Shown one piece after another: positions 23,701-29,449 of a stretch of DNA of 33,126 nt. The stretch is from positions 1-33,126 of the forward strand of contig CAVJGI010000013.1 in NCBI GenBank assembly GCA_963649145.1, in the 5' to 3' direction. The position numbers and the translations under genes are program-made. The notes below the pieces were generated by a model. It was not told the origin of the DNA, did not search any database, and saw only the letters and a program-made list of their open reading frames with translations. This stretch comes from SVKR01 sp963649145. GTDB taxonomy: Bacteria; Bacillota; Clostridia; Oscillospirales; Oscillospiraceae. Position 1 is the stretch's first letter. Each line of letters begins with the position of its first letter.

Positions 23701-25049
23701 GCAGCATTTACCAGAGCGGCGGAGCCTTCGGCTTCCGCGACCAGCTTCAGGACGCCGTGAACCTCATCGGGCTCGACCCGGCGCTCGCGCGGGAGCAGAT
23801 ACTGCGCTGCTGCGCACGGCAGTATCTCGAAGGCGACGTCCAGCACTGGTGGCATACCGACGCCGGACCGGTCCGCGGCGTGCGCACACGGTGCAGCGAC
23901 GATCTTCTCTGGCTCGTCTGGGCGGTCTGCGAGTATGTGGAAAAAACAGGGGACGACGCGCTCCTTGCCGAGCGCACGCCATGCCTGCGATCCCCGGAGC
24001 TCGCCCCCGGCGAGCGCGACCGCTATGAGACCGCTGAGACGACGGAGGAGACCTTCTCCGTTGCGGAGCACTGCCGCCGCGCCATAGAGCGCGTGATGAC
24101 GCGCGGCTGCGGCGCGCACGGGCTGCTCCGCATCGGCGGCGGGGACTGGAACGACGGCTTCGACGCCGTCGGCGGGGAGAGCGAGTGGCTGAGCTTCTTT
24201 TTCCTGCTCATCGCTCCGCGCTGGGCGGCGATCGCAGAGGAGCTGGGTCTCGACTGCACGGAGCTTCGCGCGTTCTGCGGCGCGCTCCGCGAGGCGGCGA
24301 ACGCGGCGTGGGACGGCGCGTGGTTCCGGCGCGGGTATTACGCCTCCGGCGCGCCGCTCGGCGCGGCGGAAAACGCCGAGTGCCGCATCGACTCCGTGGC
24401 GCAGTCCTTCGCCGCGCTCAGCGGCGCGGCAGACCCGGAGCGGGCAAAAACGGCGCTCCGGAGCGCCGTGGAGCAGCTTTTCGACCGCAAAAACGCCCTC
24501 GTCCGGCTCTTCGCGCCGCCCTTCGCCGGGGCGGAAAAGCCCGGCTATCTCGTATCCTACGGTCCCGGCTTCCGCGAAAACGGCGGGCAATACACCCACG
24601 GCGCGCTCTGGCTCGTGCTCGCGCTGCTGCGCACGGGCGAGACGGAGACGGCGTGGACGCTGCTGCGCGCGATGCTCCCCGCGGAGCGGGACGCCGCGGT
24701 TTATAAGACCGAGCCCTTCGTTCTCGCCGCGGACATCTCCGCTGCGCCGGGACACGAGGGGGAGGGCGGCTGGAGCTGGTACACCGGCGCGTCCGGCTGG
24801 CTCTGGCGCATCGTGAGCGAGGAAGTGCTCGGTCTGCGCTGGCGCGGCGGGCTGGTTTACGTTGAACCGAGGCTCCCCGCCGCGCTGAATGGCTGCCGCT
24901 TCCGCTATCTGGGGCGCGAATTTCAGCTCCGGGACGGCGCGGTCTATGTCGACGGCGCGCTCTATCGCGGCGAGGGGCTTGCTTTTCCGGGCGGACAGGC
25001 TTATAATCGGGATGCAGGAAAACCGACAAAAGGAGACAGCAATCTATGA
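17766..25049 (+). CDS. Cyclic beta-1,2-glucan synthase-like protein (GT84/GH94, NdvB type)
   Basis: A 2427-residue multidomain membrane enzyme. Order: helical N-terminus (1-265); membrane helices (about 272-315); GT84 transferase domain (about 330-640) with LTLDADTRLTPGAV near 471, CLSHDAVEGAF near 582 and RLERWTRGDWQNL near 615-627; more membrane helices (655-700, 718-748, 775-817); a glycoamylase-like domain (about 825-1220), the region assigned to GH189 transglycosylases in a Thermoanaerobacter homolog; then two supersandwich regions and a GH94 catalytic domain with GFRDQLQDAVN (near 1993), DVQHWWHTDAG and GGGDWNDGFD (2124-2133). Known for the family: makes and cyclises beta-1,2-glucan, trimming by phosphorolysis. 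It is shorter than the usual ~2800. Product inferred, not proven. GGAG lies 6 nt before the ATG. Confidence 0.88.
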   Translation: MNYEKTGLYVEEAELDGYAENLARRAFPDGTGSGRDAARRLRRALRELRRLTEALGARWGDAADTPGWARWLLDNAYLVRREGERAARALAAARRLRLRGGEPVVCCLAAGLLASGRGELSPARAAHFLAGAQRVLPLGFSELGALPDALRAAAVIALPRRAEAGDEDGCARLITALRSLADGALDETLRDADLAGRLLRCDPAGVYPKMDEPSRALYRQRLADCAAAAQLPETRAAEKALALARTGTGAERHVGWWLFVSPLGAPEKPRRGGWYLAANVLLTLFFALLAGFASRSAAAAALLVLPLSELCKRLLDFALLRRLKPVSLPRMDLVAGVPPEGKTLCAVTSLVGDEDAAARLEEHALLCRGAGENLAFALLLDYPASDAPPTDAQRAAAERTAAEIAALNAKYGVGFFCLLREPVKTPEGAYAGWERKRGALLELMRLLRGQPGGVTVAAGDAAALADTRFLLTLDADTRLTPGAVRKLIGAMLHPLCRPVWNADGVVTRGFGVLAPRLAPELSSANASDFARVFAGRGGTDPYCGACSHLGMALFGRGGFAGKGLVDIDAYLACLDSRIPENRCLSHDAVEGAFLRAGFVGKAELTDAFPAAVPAYFRRLERWTRGDWQNLPYLLHAGRALPEAARWQLFDSLRRSLVPAAELAALALGFFLPGPGLRLAAIAAGLALGGELLLAAAEAILSGGTTVFQTRAFFGFGGGLVRTWLRLLLLPVEAWCCLTAALRALWRMGVSKKRLLQWQTAAQCAAARRGLWRFYRALWQAPALGLALILWSPLVLGKAAGVLWLLTPVFALLLSLPAAPPPELSPRDRDYLLGCARDTWGYFARVLTAEDHFLPPDNLQVQPPVGIAHRTSPTNIGLGALSVLAAADLGFVSAADAAALLGRMLDSAERLEKWHGHLYNWYDTRTLAPLEPRYVSSVDSGNLCASLIALRAGLTELRRPDLAARAGALADAMDFAPLFDRKRKLFHTGFDVMNGALSRSWYDLLASEARLTGYLAAARGDVPAEHWARLSRAQSACGPYRGLVSWTGTMFEYLMPELLLPPQRGSLLWESAKFCLYVQRRRGRDAGTPWGVSESAYAALSPDLSYRYKAHGCAALALHRGMDRENVVSPYSAFLALAVSPAAAVRDLRRLEGLGMRGELGFWEALDYSTSRLYRTAPAAVRTVFAHHAGMSLAALDNALCAGAMRRRFFTDPAMRAYAGLLAEALPVGSRPMRRSDAGEEPVRRAARSDAAGWESAGEGVDALTPRCTLLASRSYSLLAAETGLTRPLWRGVTPYLAPASPLAREKGVDVRISADGEAWSALPDPAERDVRYAWRFTPTHAEFTARRGAIESRCTVCTAENEIGERRDFLLRNDGDRPADAALTLHLRPLLAAQQDYDAHPAFLSLGVSARVRDGALLLRRLPRGGTRELWMCVALSAPARFDLAPGAWTGRAAEPVWAGAEERFLTESAVTVTLALPLLPGTLRRAAAAIAMAWSADDALDSARRILHGAEPGALPQTAAALLGFDGAAAARAFSLLPHLAFPTAGGAAGAMALWRFGVSGDLPVLWAEIRREDELAAAERLMDLHLFLTGCGQDFDLVLLTRDAPGYHRPLCSAMDRALRRAGGELLQDARGGVHLLSDPGAAAALEGFGALCLDLSAPLPELPRQTHWRPAEVPAHLLPSQRTPKFEWRGAEFMFYVNHSLPPRAWANVLTNGRLGYLAADCGTGNIWWRNARERQLTPWLCQPNGTEGPETLALELGGERTSLFAAPGDTACRVRFAPGAAVWEKRVGEAEVRVTAFIPPEADVRLLLIESDRPLPGAAVCWCARLRLGGDAAAERSVQTAFTGLALAAKNLAAMPEAGPLYALSAEPPEGFTCRGSSAMARDYDGFTGRDAAPVFAARWRFRTAAVLALGFGRPENLRALCELEAARRALAETQEYWRRRCGALTLRSGEAALDRLMNGWLPYQTLACRLLGRCSIYQSGGAFGFRDQLQDAVNLIGLDPALAREQILRCCARQYLEGDVQHWWHTDAGPVRGVRTRCSDDLLWLVWAVCEYVEKTGDDALLAERTPCLRSPELAPGERDRYETAETTEETFSVAEHCRRAIERVMTRGCGAHGLLRIGGGDWNDGFDAVGGESEWLSFFFLLIAPRWAAIAEELGLDCTELRAFCGALREAANAAWDGAWFRRGYYASGAPLGAAENAECRIDSVAQSFAALSGAADPERAKTALRSAVEQLFDRKNALVRLFAPPFAGAEKPGYLVSYGPGFRENGGQYTHGALWLVLALLRTGETETAWTLLRAMLPAERDAAVYKTEPFVLAADISAAPGHEGEGGWSWYTGASGWLWRIVSEEVLGLRWRGGLVYVEPRLPAALNGCRFRYLGREFQLRDGAVYVDGALYRGEGLAFPGGQAYNRDAGKPTKGDSNL

Positions 25050-25303
25050 CCTATTCCTACACCCCGAAGGGCGTCTGCTCCCGGAAGATGGAGTTCGACA
25101 TCGAGGACGGTGTGATCCGCTCCGTCCGCGTGGAGGGCGGCTGCAACGGCAACCTGAAGGGCATCTGCGCGCTTGTGGAAGGCATGCGCGCCGAGGACGC
25201 CGCCGCGCGCATGCGCGGCATCCGCTGCGGCAATAAGCCCACGAGCTGCCCCGACCAGATGGCGCTCGGCATCGCCGAGGCGCTCGAAGCGATCGGGAAA
25301 TAA
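25046..25303 (+). CDS. TIGR03905-family TSCPD domain protein
   Basis: An 85-residue protein with the TSCPD domain, named after the conserved TSCPDQ motif (here PTSCPDQMALGIAEAL, residues 65-80). Also seen: the start YSYTPKGVCSRKMEFDIEDG, VEGGCNGNLKGICALVEGM and RGIRCGNKPTSC; the conserved cysteines suggest metal binding or redox. The same fold occurs at the end of some class II ribonucleotide reductases; the role of the free-standing form is unknown. Its ATG overlaps the glucan synthase stop (ATGA), so translation looks coupled. Confidence 0.93.
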   Translation: MTYSYTPKGVCSRKMEFDIEDGVIRSVRVEGGCNGNLKGICALVEGMRAEDAAARMRGIRCGNKPTSCPDQMALGIAEALEAIGK

Positions 25304-25339
25304 AAAATCTCCCGTCCGGCGCGGACGGGAGATTTTTTT
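25303..25339. terminator. Bidirectional intrinsic terminator
   Basis: A 16-bp perfect stem (25303-25318 with 25322-25337), GCG loop, T-run to 25339. The A-run at the left gives a T-run on the minus strand, so it ends both converging genes. Confidence 0.92.
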
Positions 25340-25341
25340 CG

Positions 25342-25811
25342 TCAGATGAATTTTTCCGCCCAAGCCTTGAGCGTTTTGGCGTCCGTGTCCGGGGCGAAGA
25401 CGTGACCCTCGGCGAGCTTGGCGCCGGGGCAGCTCGGCGCGAGGCGCTCGTTTGTCTTGCCCATGCCGCTGCCGCCGGAGGTGGCGAAGGGGACGACGGT
25501 CTTCCCGGCGAGGTCCTCGCTCTCCAGATAGGTGTTCACGATCGTCGGGGCGACATACCACCAGACGGGGAAGCCGACAAACACGGTGTCATAGTCCGCG
25601 GCGCGCTTTTCCATCGGGAGCATCGCGGGGCGGGACGCCGGGCCTTCATCTCGACCGTGCTGCGGGAGTGCTCATCGCGCCAGTCGAGGTCTGCGTCGGT
25701 GTAAAGCGTCACAGGACGGATCTCGGCGCAGTCAGCGCCGACGGCGGCGAGCGTTTCGGCAAGGCGGCGTGTCTCGCCGCTTGCAGAAAAATAAACAACA
25801 AGCGTTTTCAT
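25342..25811 (-). pseudogene. Flavodoxin gene with a one-base frameshift
   Basis: The first part encodes MKTLVVYFSASGETRRLAET, the FMN phosphate-binding loop of a flavodoxin, through HSRSTVEMK; the second part, in another frame, encodes DYDTVFVGFPVWWYVAPTIV, TYLESEDLAGKTVVPFATSG and the C-terminus. Adding one G to the GG after ATGAA (plus-strand 25643-25644) restores a continuous 156-residue protein reading EMKGPASRPAMLPMEK across the joint. So one base is missing, by mutation or sequencing error. GGAGG precedes the ATG by 9 nt and a good promoter is intact. Intact relatives carry FMN and shuttle electrons or act as NAD(P)H oxidoreductases. Confidence 0.9.
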
Positions 25812-25836
25812 CAAAAAAATCCTCCGTTTCTCGGAA

Positions 25837-25859
25837 AAATCGCGGCGCTTTTGCGCCGC
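25837..25859 (-). terminator. Terminator-like hairpin in the flavodoxin leader
   Basis: Minus strand GCGGCGC-AAAA-GCGCCGC followed by GATTTTT, between promoter and start codon. Could attenuate the gene; a single example with a short stem. Confidence 0.4.
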
Positions 25860-25870
25860 ACAACACATTT

Positions 25871-25899
25871 ATTTTACCGTATCCCGTCTCCAATGTCAA
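25871..25899 (-). promoter_or_regulatory. Promoter of the flavodoxin gene
   Basis: Minus strand TTGACA (25899-25894), 17-nt spacer, TAAAAT (25876-25871). Confidence 0.8.
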
Positions 25900-25974
25900 G
25901 ATGTCGGAGAGACAGATTAGCCAAAATCGTCCACTTTCACAAGAAAATATTTGTGAGTTCGTCCAAAACGTCAA

Positions 25975-26003
25975 TGGACAAACGGAAGCAATTTTGGTAT
26001 ATT
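25975..26003 (+). promoter_or_regulatory. Promoter of the putative noncoding RNA
   Basis: TGGACA (25975-25980), 17-nt spacer, TATATT (25998-26003), predicted start near 26010. Confidence 0.6.
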
Positions 26004-26009
26004 AAAGAC

Positions 26010-26339
26010 ACAGAAAGGGTGAGTCCAATGTACTAAGCAGCAGCCCCCAGAATCACGGTAAACGGAGCTGGGGAAGCGGTGCGGCAGACGATGAAAAGCG
26101 TTAACGCCGGTGCCTCGCTCCCGAAAGTGCTGATCGTCATTCACGATGGAAAATATCCGCCGCAAGGCGTTTGAAAATAGATCGGGAGCAGTCAGCAAGA
26201 GACGGCAAAGAGCGCAGAAGTTCCGTAGGGCGCGCCGGAAGAAAAATCCACAGAAAGAAGAGGTTGACCAATGACGGACCCGATTCACGCGGGATGACCC
26301 CTGATCGCAGAAAAGGCTGCGGTCAGGGGTCAATTTTTT
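26010..26339 (+). ncRNA. Putative stand-alone structured RNA, raiA-motif-like candidate
   Basis: A 330-nt unit with its own promoter and terminator and no convincing reading frame. Seen pairings: CCCCAG/CTGGGG (26045-26050 with 26068-26073); GACGAT/ATCGTC (26087-26092 with 26133-26138); GCTCCCGA/TCGGGAGC (26117-26124 with 26182-26189); CGCC-GCAA-GGCG (26158-26169), a GNRA-capped hairpin; AACGCC (26103-26108), which could alternatively pair with GGCGTT (26166-26171); and TTCCG/CGGAA (26221-26225 with 26236-26240). Unpaired A-rich and purine-rich joins separate them. The structured part is about 210-230 nt, the size of the raiA motif RNAs common in clostridia, but I could not check the consensus. 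A 42-codon Arg/Lys-rich frame (26146-26274) lacks a ribosome site. Confidence 0.6.
26295..26338 (+). terminator. Intrinsic terminator of the putative ncRNA
   Basis: A 16-bp stem (26295-26310 with 26317-26332, one G-T pair), AAAAGG loop, then AATTTTTT. The GGTCAGGGGTC of its right arm is repeated directly at 26339-26349. Confidence 0.88.
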
Positions 26340-26360
26340 GGTCAGGGGTCCTTGGAAAAA

Positions 26361-26400
26361 ATAAAAATGCTCCGGCATCAAATCCGATGCCGGAGCATTT
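26361..26400 (-). terminator. Intrinsic terminator of the crotonase gene
   Basis: A 15-bp perfect stem (26365-26379 with 26386-26400) followed on the minus strand by TTTATTTTTT. Confidence 0.9.
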
Positions 26401-26429
26401 ATTATAATGTATTGCGCAGCCGGTGCGTC

Positions 26430-27275
26430 TTAGCCCTCGCGCTTGGCGTCGAAGGACTCGACGATCTTGTCGAAGTGGTGCTCGAACTTGTTGAGCTGAA
26501 CGCCGTACATCTCGCAGAGGACGTGGACGCGCTCGTTGTCCTGCAGGGACTGCTTCCAAGGACGGATGGCGATCTCGTGCTGGAGGCGGCGGACGGAGCG
26601 GTTGGTCTTCATCAGATAGTGTGCGATCTCATAAGCGCGCTCGATCAGCTTGTCGTGCTCGACGACTTCGTTGACGAGGCCGATCTCCTTGGCCTTCTCA
26701 GCGGGGATCTGCGGCTCCATGAACATGAAGTAGTTGCTCATCTTGACCGGCAGGCAGGTGCGGATGGCGAAGCTCATGCCGTCGCCGCCGACGATGTTCT
26801 TGGAGAAGTGCGCGTCGGAGAAGCTGTACTCCGGGACGCAGAGGGTGATGTCGCTCATCAGGGCGAACTCATAGTGCATGCCCTGACCGTTGATGGCGGC
26901 GATGGTCGGGATCTCGATGTCGTTGATGAAGTTCTCGACGAAGTTCATCGTGTCGGGGATGTTGACGTTGAACTTGGCGTCGACATCGGTGCCGTTCTCG
27001 ATCTCGTCGAAGGAGGTGGGATCGCTCTCGTGCACGAGCCAGTACGGATCGGTGCAGGTCAGGATCATGACCTCGTTCTTCTTGTCGTGGCCGATGGCGG
27101 TCCAGAGCTCGCCGTAGGCCTGCTGGGTCTGGTAGCTCCACATAACGGGGCCGCCCTTCCAAGTCAACTGGCAGAACAGGATGCCGTCCTCGGTGCGCTC
27201 AAGATGAGCGAAGTCCTTAAAGCGCTCCTTGTACTCCTCAAAGGTTTCCACATGGACCCAAGGCTGAATAGACAT
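26430..27275 (-). CDS. Crotonase-superfamily hydrolase resembling 6-oxocamphor hydrolase
   Basis: A 281-residue crotonase-fold protein. Seen: LTWKGGPVMW (38-46), IPTIAAINGQGMHYEFALMS (122-141) and SFSDAHFSKNIVGGDGMSFA (151-170). The glycine-rich oxyanion segment of CoA-ester crotonases (GGG) is missing. Instead His134, His156 and Asp165 align with the residues used by 6-oxocamphor hydrolase (His122, His145, Asp154), including the exact His-x8-Asp spacing, from my memory of that enzyme. Inferred: C-C bond cleavage of a beta-diketone-like substrate rather than enoyl-CoA hydration. ATG 27275 has GGAGG 11 nt upstream; the frame extends 51 nt further without support. Divergent from the Liv transporter. 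Confidence 0.75.
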   Translation of the reverse strand: MSIQPWVHVETFEEYKERFKDFAHLERTEDGILFCQLTWKGGPVMWSYQTQQAYGELWTAIGHDKKNEVMILTCTDPYWLVHESDPTSFDEIENGTDVDAKFNVNIPDTMNFVENFINDIEIPTIAAINGQGMHYEFALMSDITLCVPEYSFSDAHFSKNIVGGDGMSFAIRTCLPVKMSNYFMFMEPQIPAEKAKEIGLVNEVVEHDKLIERAYEIAHYLMKTNRSVRRLQHEIAIRPWKQSLQDNERVHVLCEMYGVQLNKFEHHFDKIVESFDAKREG

Positions 27276-27343
27276 TTTTAACAAATCCTCCAAATCGAAA
27301 AAATGTTTATGACGCGCGTTGAACACGCCACTGATACGACCTT

Positions 27344-27373
27344 AGCATAGCATTTTTTATAAGGGGGGAACAA
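27344..27373 (-). promoter_or_regulatory. Candidate promoter of the crotonase gene
   Basis: Minus strand TTGTTC (27373-27368), 18-nt spacer, TATGCT (27349-27344). Leader of about 60 nt. Confidence 0.45.
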
Positions 27374-27531
27374 GGCGGTCCCGTTTGGATTAGGGGGGTC
27401 AAATTTTGGAATCCGACGAAAAAAGCGTTTCATTTGTTTGCGACGAAAAATCAAAAGTTAAAAGGTACGGACGTGCGAAACGGCAAAAGTCACAAAATCG
27501 TTGCAGAAAAAGCAAAAATCCCAAAACGATA

Positions 27532-27560
27532 TTGACAAATGCGCCAAAAAAATATAAGAT
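27532..27560 (+). promoter_or_regulatory. Promoter of the Liv operon
   Basis: TTGACA (27532-27537), 17-nt spacer, TAAGAT (27555-27560), start near 27567. The A+T-rich 27400-27560 stretch stands out from the G+C-rich surroundings. Confidence 0.75.
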
Positions 27561-27567
27561 AACCTCA

Positions 27568-27623
27568 ACAGTGAGTGGCTGATGCAGCGTAAACCCGGCT
27601 GAGCCTTACTCACTGTATTTTTT
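27568..27623 (+). terminator. Terminator/attenuator at the start of the Liv leader
   Basis: ACAGTGAGT (27568-27576) pairs with ACTCACTGT (27608-27616), with inner pairs GGCT/AGCC, then ATTTTTT. It begins within a few bases of the predicted transcription start, about 330 nt before the first gene, so it could act as an attenuator. Confidence 0.7.
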
Positions 27624-27891
27624 ATGGATTTCCCAAAATCCGACACGGGTGGGTCAGCTGGAAAAAAGTGCCGCTGCGCATCTTCGCCGAAGACCCGCCG
27701 CTTCTTTCCTATCATATTGTTAAAATTTTCTTCAACCGTTTTCCGGTCCTATGAAGGCGCCGGAGCTCCGGGGTGCGGCTGCTGCCGGACGGGGCAAAGG
27801 GTGCCGAAGCGGGACGCGGAGCGGGCGAAGGAGTTTTAAAAAACGTAAGCAAGAAACCCAGTCAAGACCCAAAAATTTGTGAAGAGGAGAA
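27624..27891 (+). other. Remainder of the long Liv leader
   Basis: A 268-nt, largely G+C-rich stretch without a recognised gene, riboswitch or second promoter. It ends in an A-rich segment before the ribosome site GAGGAG. Confidence 0.5.
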
Positions 27892-27897
27892 ATGAAA

Positions 27898-29220
27898 ATG
27901 AACACCAAGAAGATCCTTGCAGTTCTGCTGGCTCTTGTGATGGTCCTCGCTCTCTTCGCCGGCTGCGGCAAGACTGAGACCCCGGACCCCACCAAGACTC
28001 CTGAGCAGACGACTACCCCGGACACTCAGCCGGAGGAGACCAAGACTCCGGACGAGCAGCCGAGCGACACCCCGAAGGAGACCAAGAAGATCAAGATCGG
28101 TCATCTGATCGACCTGACCGGCGTTGAGTCCTCCGTCGGTCTCCAGGGCCAGAAGGCCTTCAACTTCGCGCTGAGCCAGCTCACCTTTGACGGCTTCGAG
28201 GTCGAGGTCGTTGAGGGCGACTGCCAGTCCTCCTCCGCTATGGCGGCTGAGGTCGCGCAGCAGATGATCGAGCAGGAAGGCGTTGTCGCCATCTTCGGGC
28301 CTACCCAGATCGGTCACAAGTCCTCCGTCGGCGCTTACCTTGAGAGCGCGGATGAGGCTGTTCCCCTGATCGTTTATAACGGCACCCCGATCGGCATCAT
28401 GAAGAAGAGCTCATGGATCGTCGGCGAAGGCGGCGGTACCGCTCAGCTCCCGACCGTTATGGCGGAGTACGTCTGGAACGAGCTTGGCTACACCAAGGTC
28501 TACACCATTCGTCAGGACACCACCGGCGGCGACAACTACGTCGGTCCCTTCGAGGACAACTTCAAGGCCCTCGGCGGTGAGATCGTTGAGTCCTACCGTC
28601 TGACCGTGGACGGCTCCGACTACGCCGCGCAGCTCGCGACGATGGATCCGGACAAGGCTGACGCCATCTGCGGCTGGACCTCCAGCTCCGACGCCATCAA
28701 CTTCTGGAAGGCTTGGTATGAGCTCGGCTTCGCCGATAAGCTCCCGGTCTGCGCCACCATGCACGGCGGCTTCACCGACTTCTTCGTTATGAAGGCGCTG
28801 AACGCGGCGAACCCCGATATCGTCAAGGCGATCATCGAGCAGCCGACCTACTCCGTCATCTCCTACTGCATGGAAGTTGACTACGAAGCCAATGAGAAGC
28901 TCGTCGAGGCTTGGCAGGCTGAGTTCGGCGAGGTGCCTCCCGGAAACAACCTTGCCGGCGCTTGCTATCAGGCTCTGATGGTCCTCCAGCAGGCTCTGGA
29001 GATCAACGGCGGCGACACCGAGCCTGAGGCTCTGCTTGAGGCAATCTGGAAGGTCGACTTCAGCGGTCCGGAAGGCCACGTCAAGTTCGAAGAGGGCTCT
29101 CAGGCTGCGACCAAGGACGTCAACCTCGTCAAGGTCAACCAGCTTGAGGACGGCTCCTTCAACTACAGCATCGTCAAGGTTTATCCTGACGTTCCGGGCA
29201 CCGGTCTGGTCGTCGACTAA
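27898..29220 (+). CDS. Branched-chain amino acid-type ABC transporter substrate-binding lipoprotein
   Basis: A 440-residue lipoprotein of the Peripla_BP_6 (LivJ/LivK-like) family. Seen: signal peptide MNTKKILAVLLALVMVLALF with lipobox FAGC, a Thr/Pro/Glu-rich linker, then KIKIGHLIDLTGVESSVGLQ and the ligand-binding lobes, including YTIRQDTTGGDNYVGPFEDN and DAICGWTSSSDAINFW. GAGGAG is only 2 nt from the first ATG (27892) but 8 nt from the second, so 27898 is the likelier start. Substrate could be branched-chain amino acids, amides, urea or another small acid; binding specificity cannot be read from sequence. First gene of the operon. Confidence 0.92.
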   Translation: MNTKKILAVLLALVMVLALFAGCGKTETPDPTKTPEQTTTPDTQPEETKTPDEQPSDTPKETKKIKIGHLIDLTGVESSVGLQGQKAFNFALSQLTFDGFEVEVVEGDCQSSSAMAAEVAQQMIEQEGVVAIFGPTQIGHKSSVGAYLESADEAVPLIVYNGTPIGIMKKSSWIVGEGGGTAQLPTVMAEYVWNELGYTKVYTIRQDTTGGDNYVGPFEDNFKALGGEIVESYRLTVDGSDYAAQLATMDPDKADAICGWTSSSDAINFWKAWYELGFADKLPVCATMHGGFTDFFVMKALNAANPDIVKAIIEQPTYSVISYCMEVDYEANEKLVEAWQAEFGEVPPGNNLAGACYQALMVLQQALEINGGDTEPEALLEAIWKVDFSGPEGHVKFEEGSQAATKDVNLVKVNQLEDGSFNYSIVKVYPDVPGTGLVVD

Positions 29221-29264
29221 AGCAAAACTCATCCCGCGTAGTACCCTTACAGCAAAGTTGTGGT

Positions 29265-29351
29265 GAGGCGCACACACGCCTCCGCCCCAATGTAGCTCAC
29301 AGCAAAAACTGAGGAGTGGGGCATCTATGAAAACTCTTATGGATGCCCCAC
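29265..29351 (+). other. Intercistronic hairpins after the binding-protein gene
   Basis: GAGGCG/CGCCTC (29265-29270 with 29277-29282) and the 10-bp stem GTGGGGCATC/GATGCCCCAC (29316-29325 with 29342-29351). Neither has a T-run. Such stems often protect the abundant binding-protein mRNA and reduce expression of the permease genes. Confidence 0.55.
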
Positions 29352-29449
29352 TGTTTCGTCGTGAATTTCCGCTTTTCCCGCCGCGTGCGGTTTTCCCCTC
29401 GTTTTCTTAGAAGAAGGTTTGCTTTCGCACATAAAGGAGAGATTTAAGA

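Noticed and set aside
20514..24755. 1413-codon minus-strand frame within the glucan synthase gene
   Set aside because: It is a shadow of a G+C-rich coding region; the plus strand holds the GT84 and GH94 motifs.
26146..26274. 42-codon Arg/Lys-rich frame
   Set aside because: No ribosome site, and it overlaps several predicted RNA helices and ends just before the terminator; it is more likely part of the noncoding RNA.
29327..29410. 27-codon frame starting in the hairpin loop after the binding-protein gene
   Set aside because: A GAGGAG lies upstream, but the start is inside a 10-bp stem-loop and the peptide is Pro/Phe-rich with no sign of selection.
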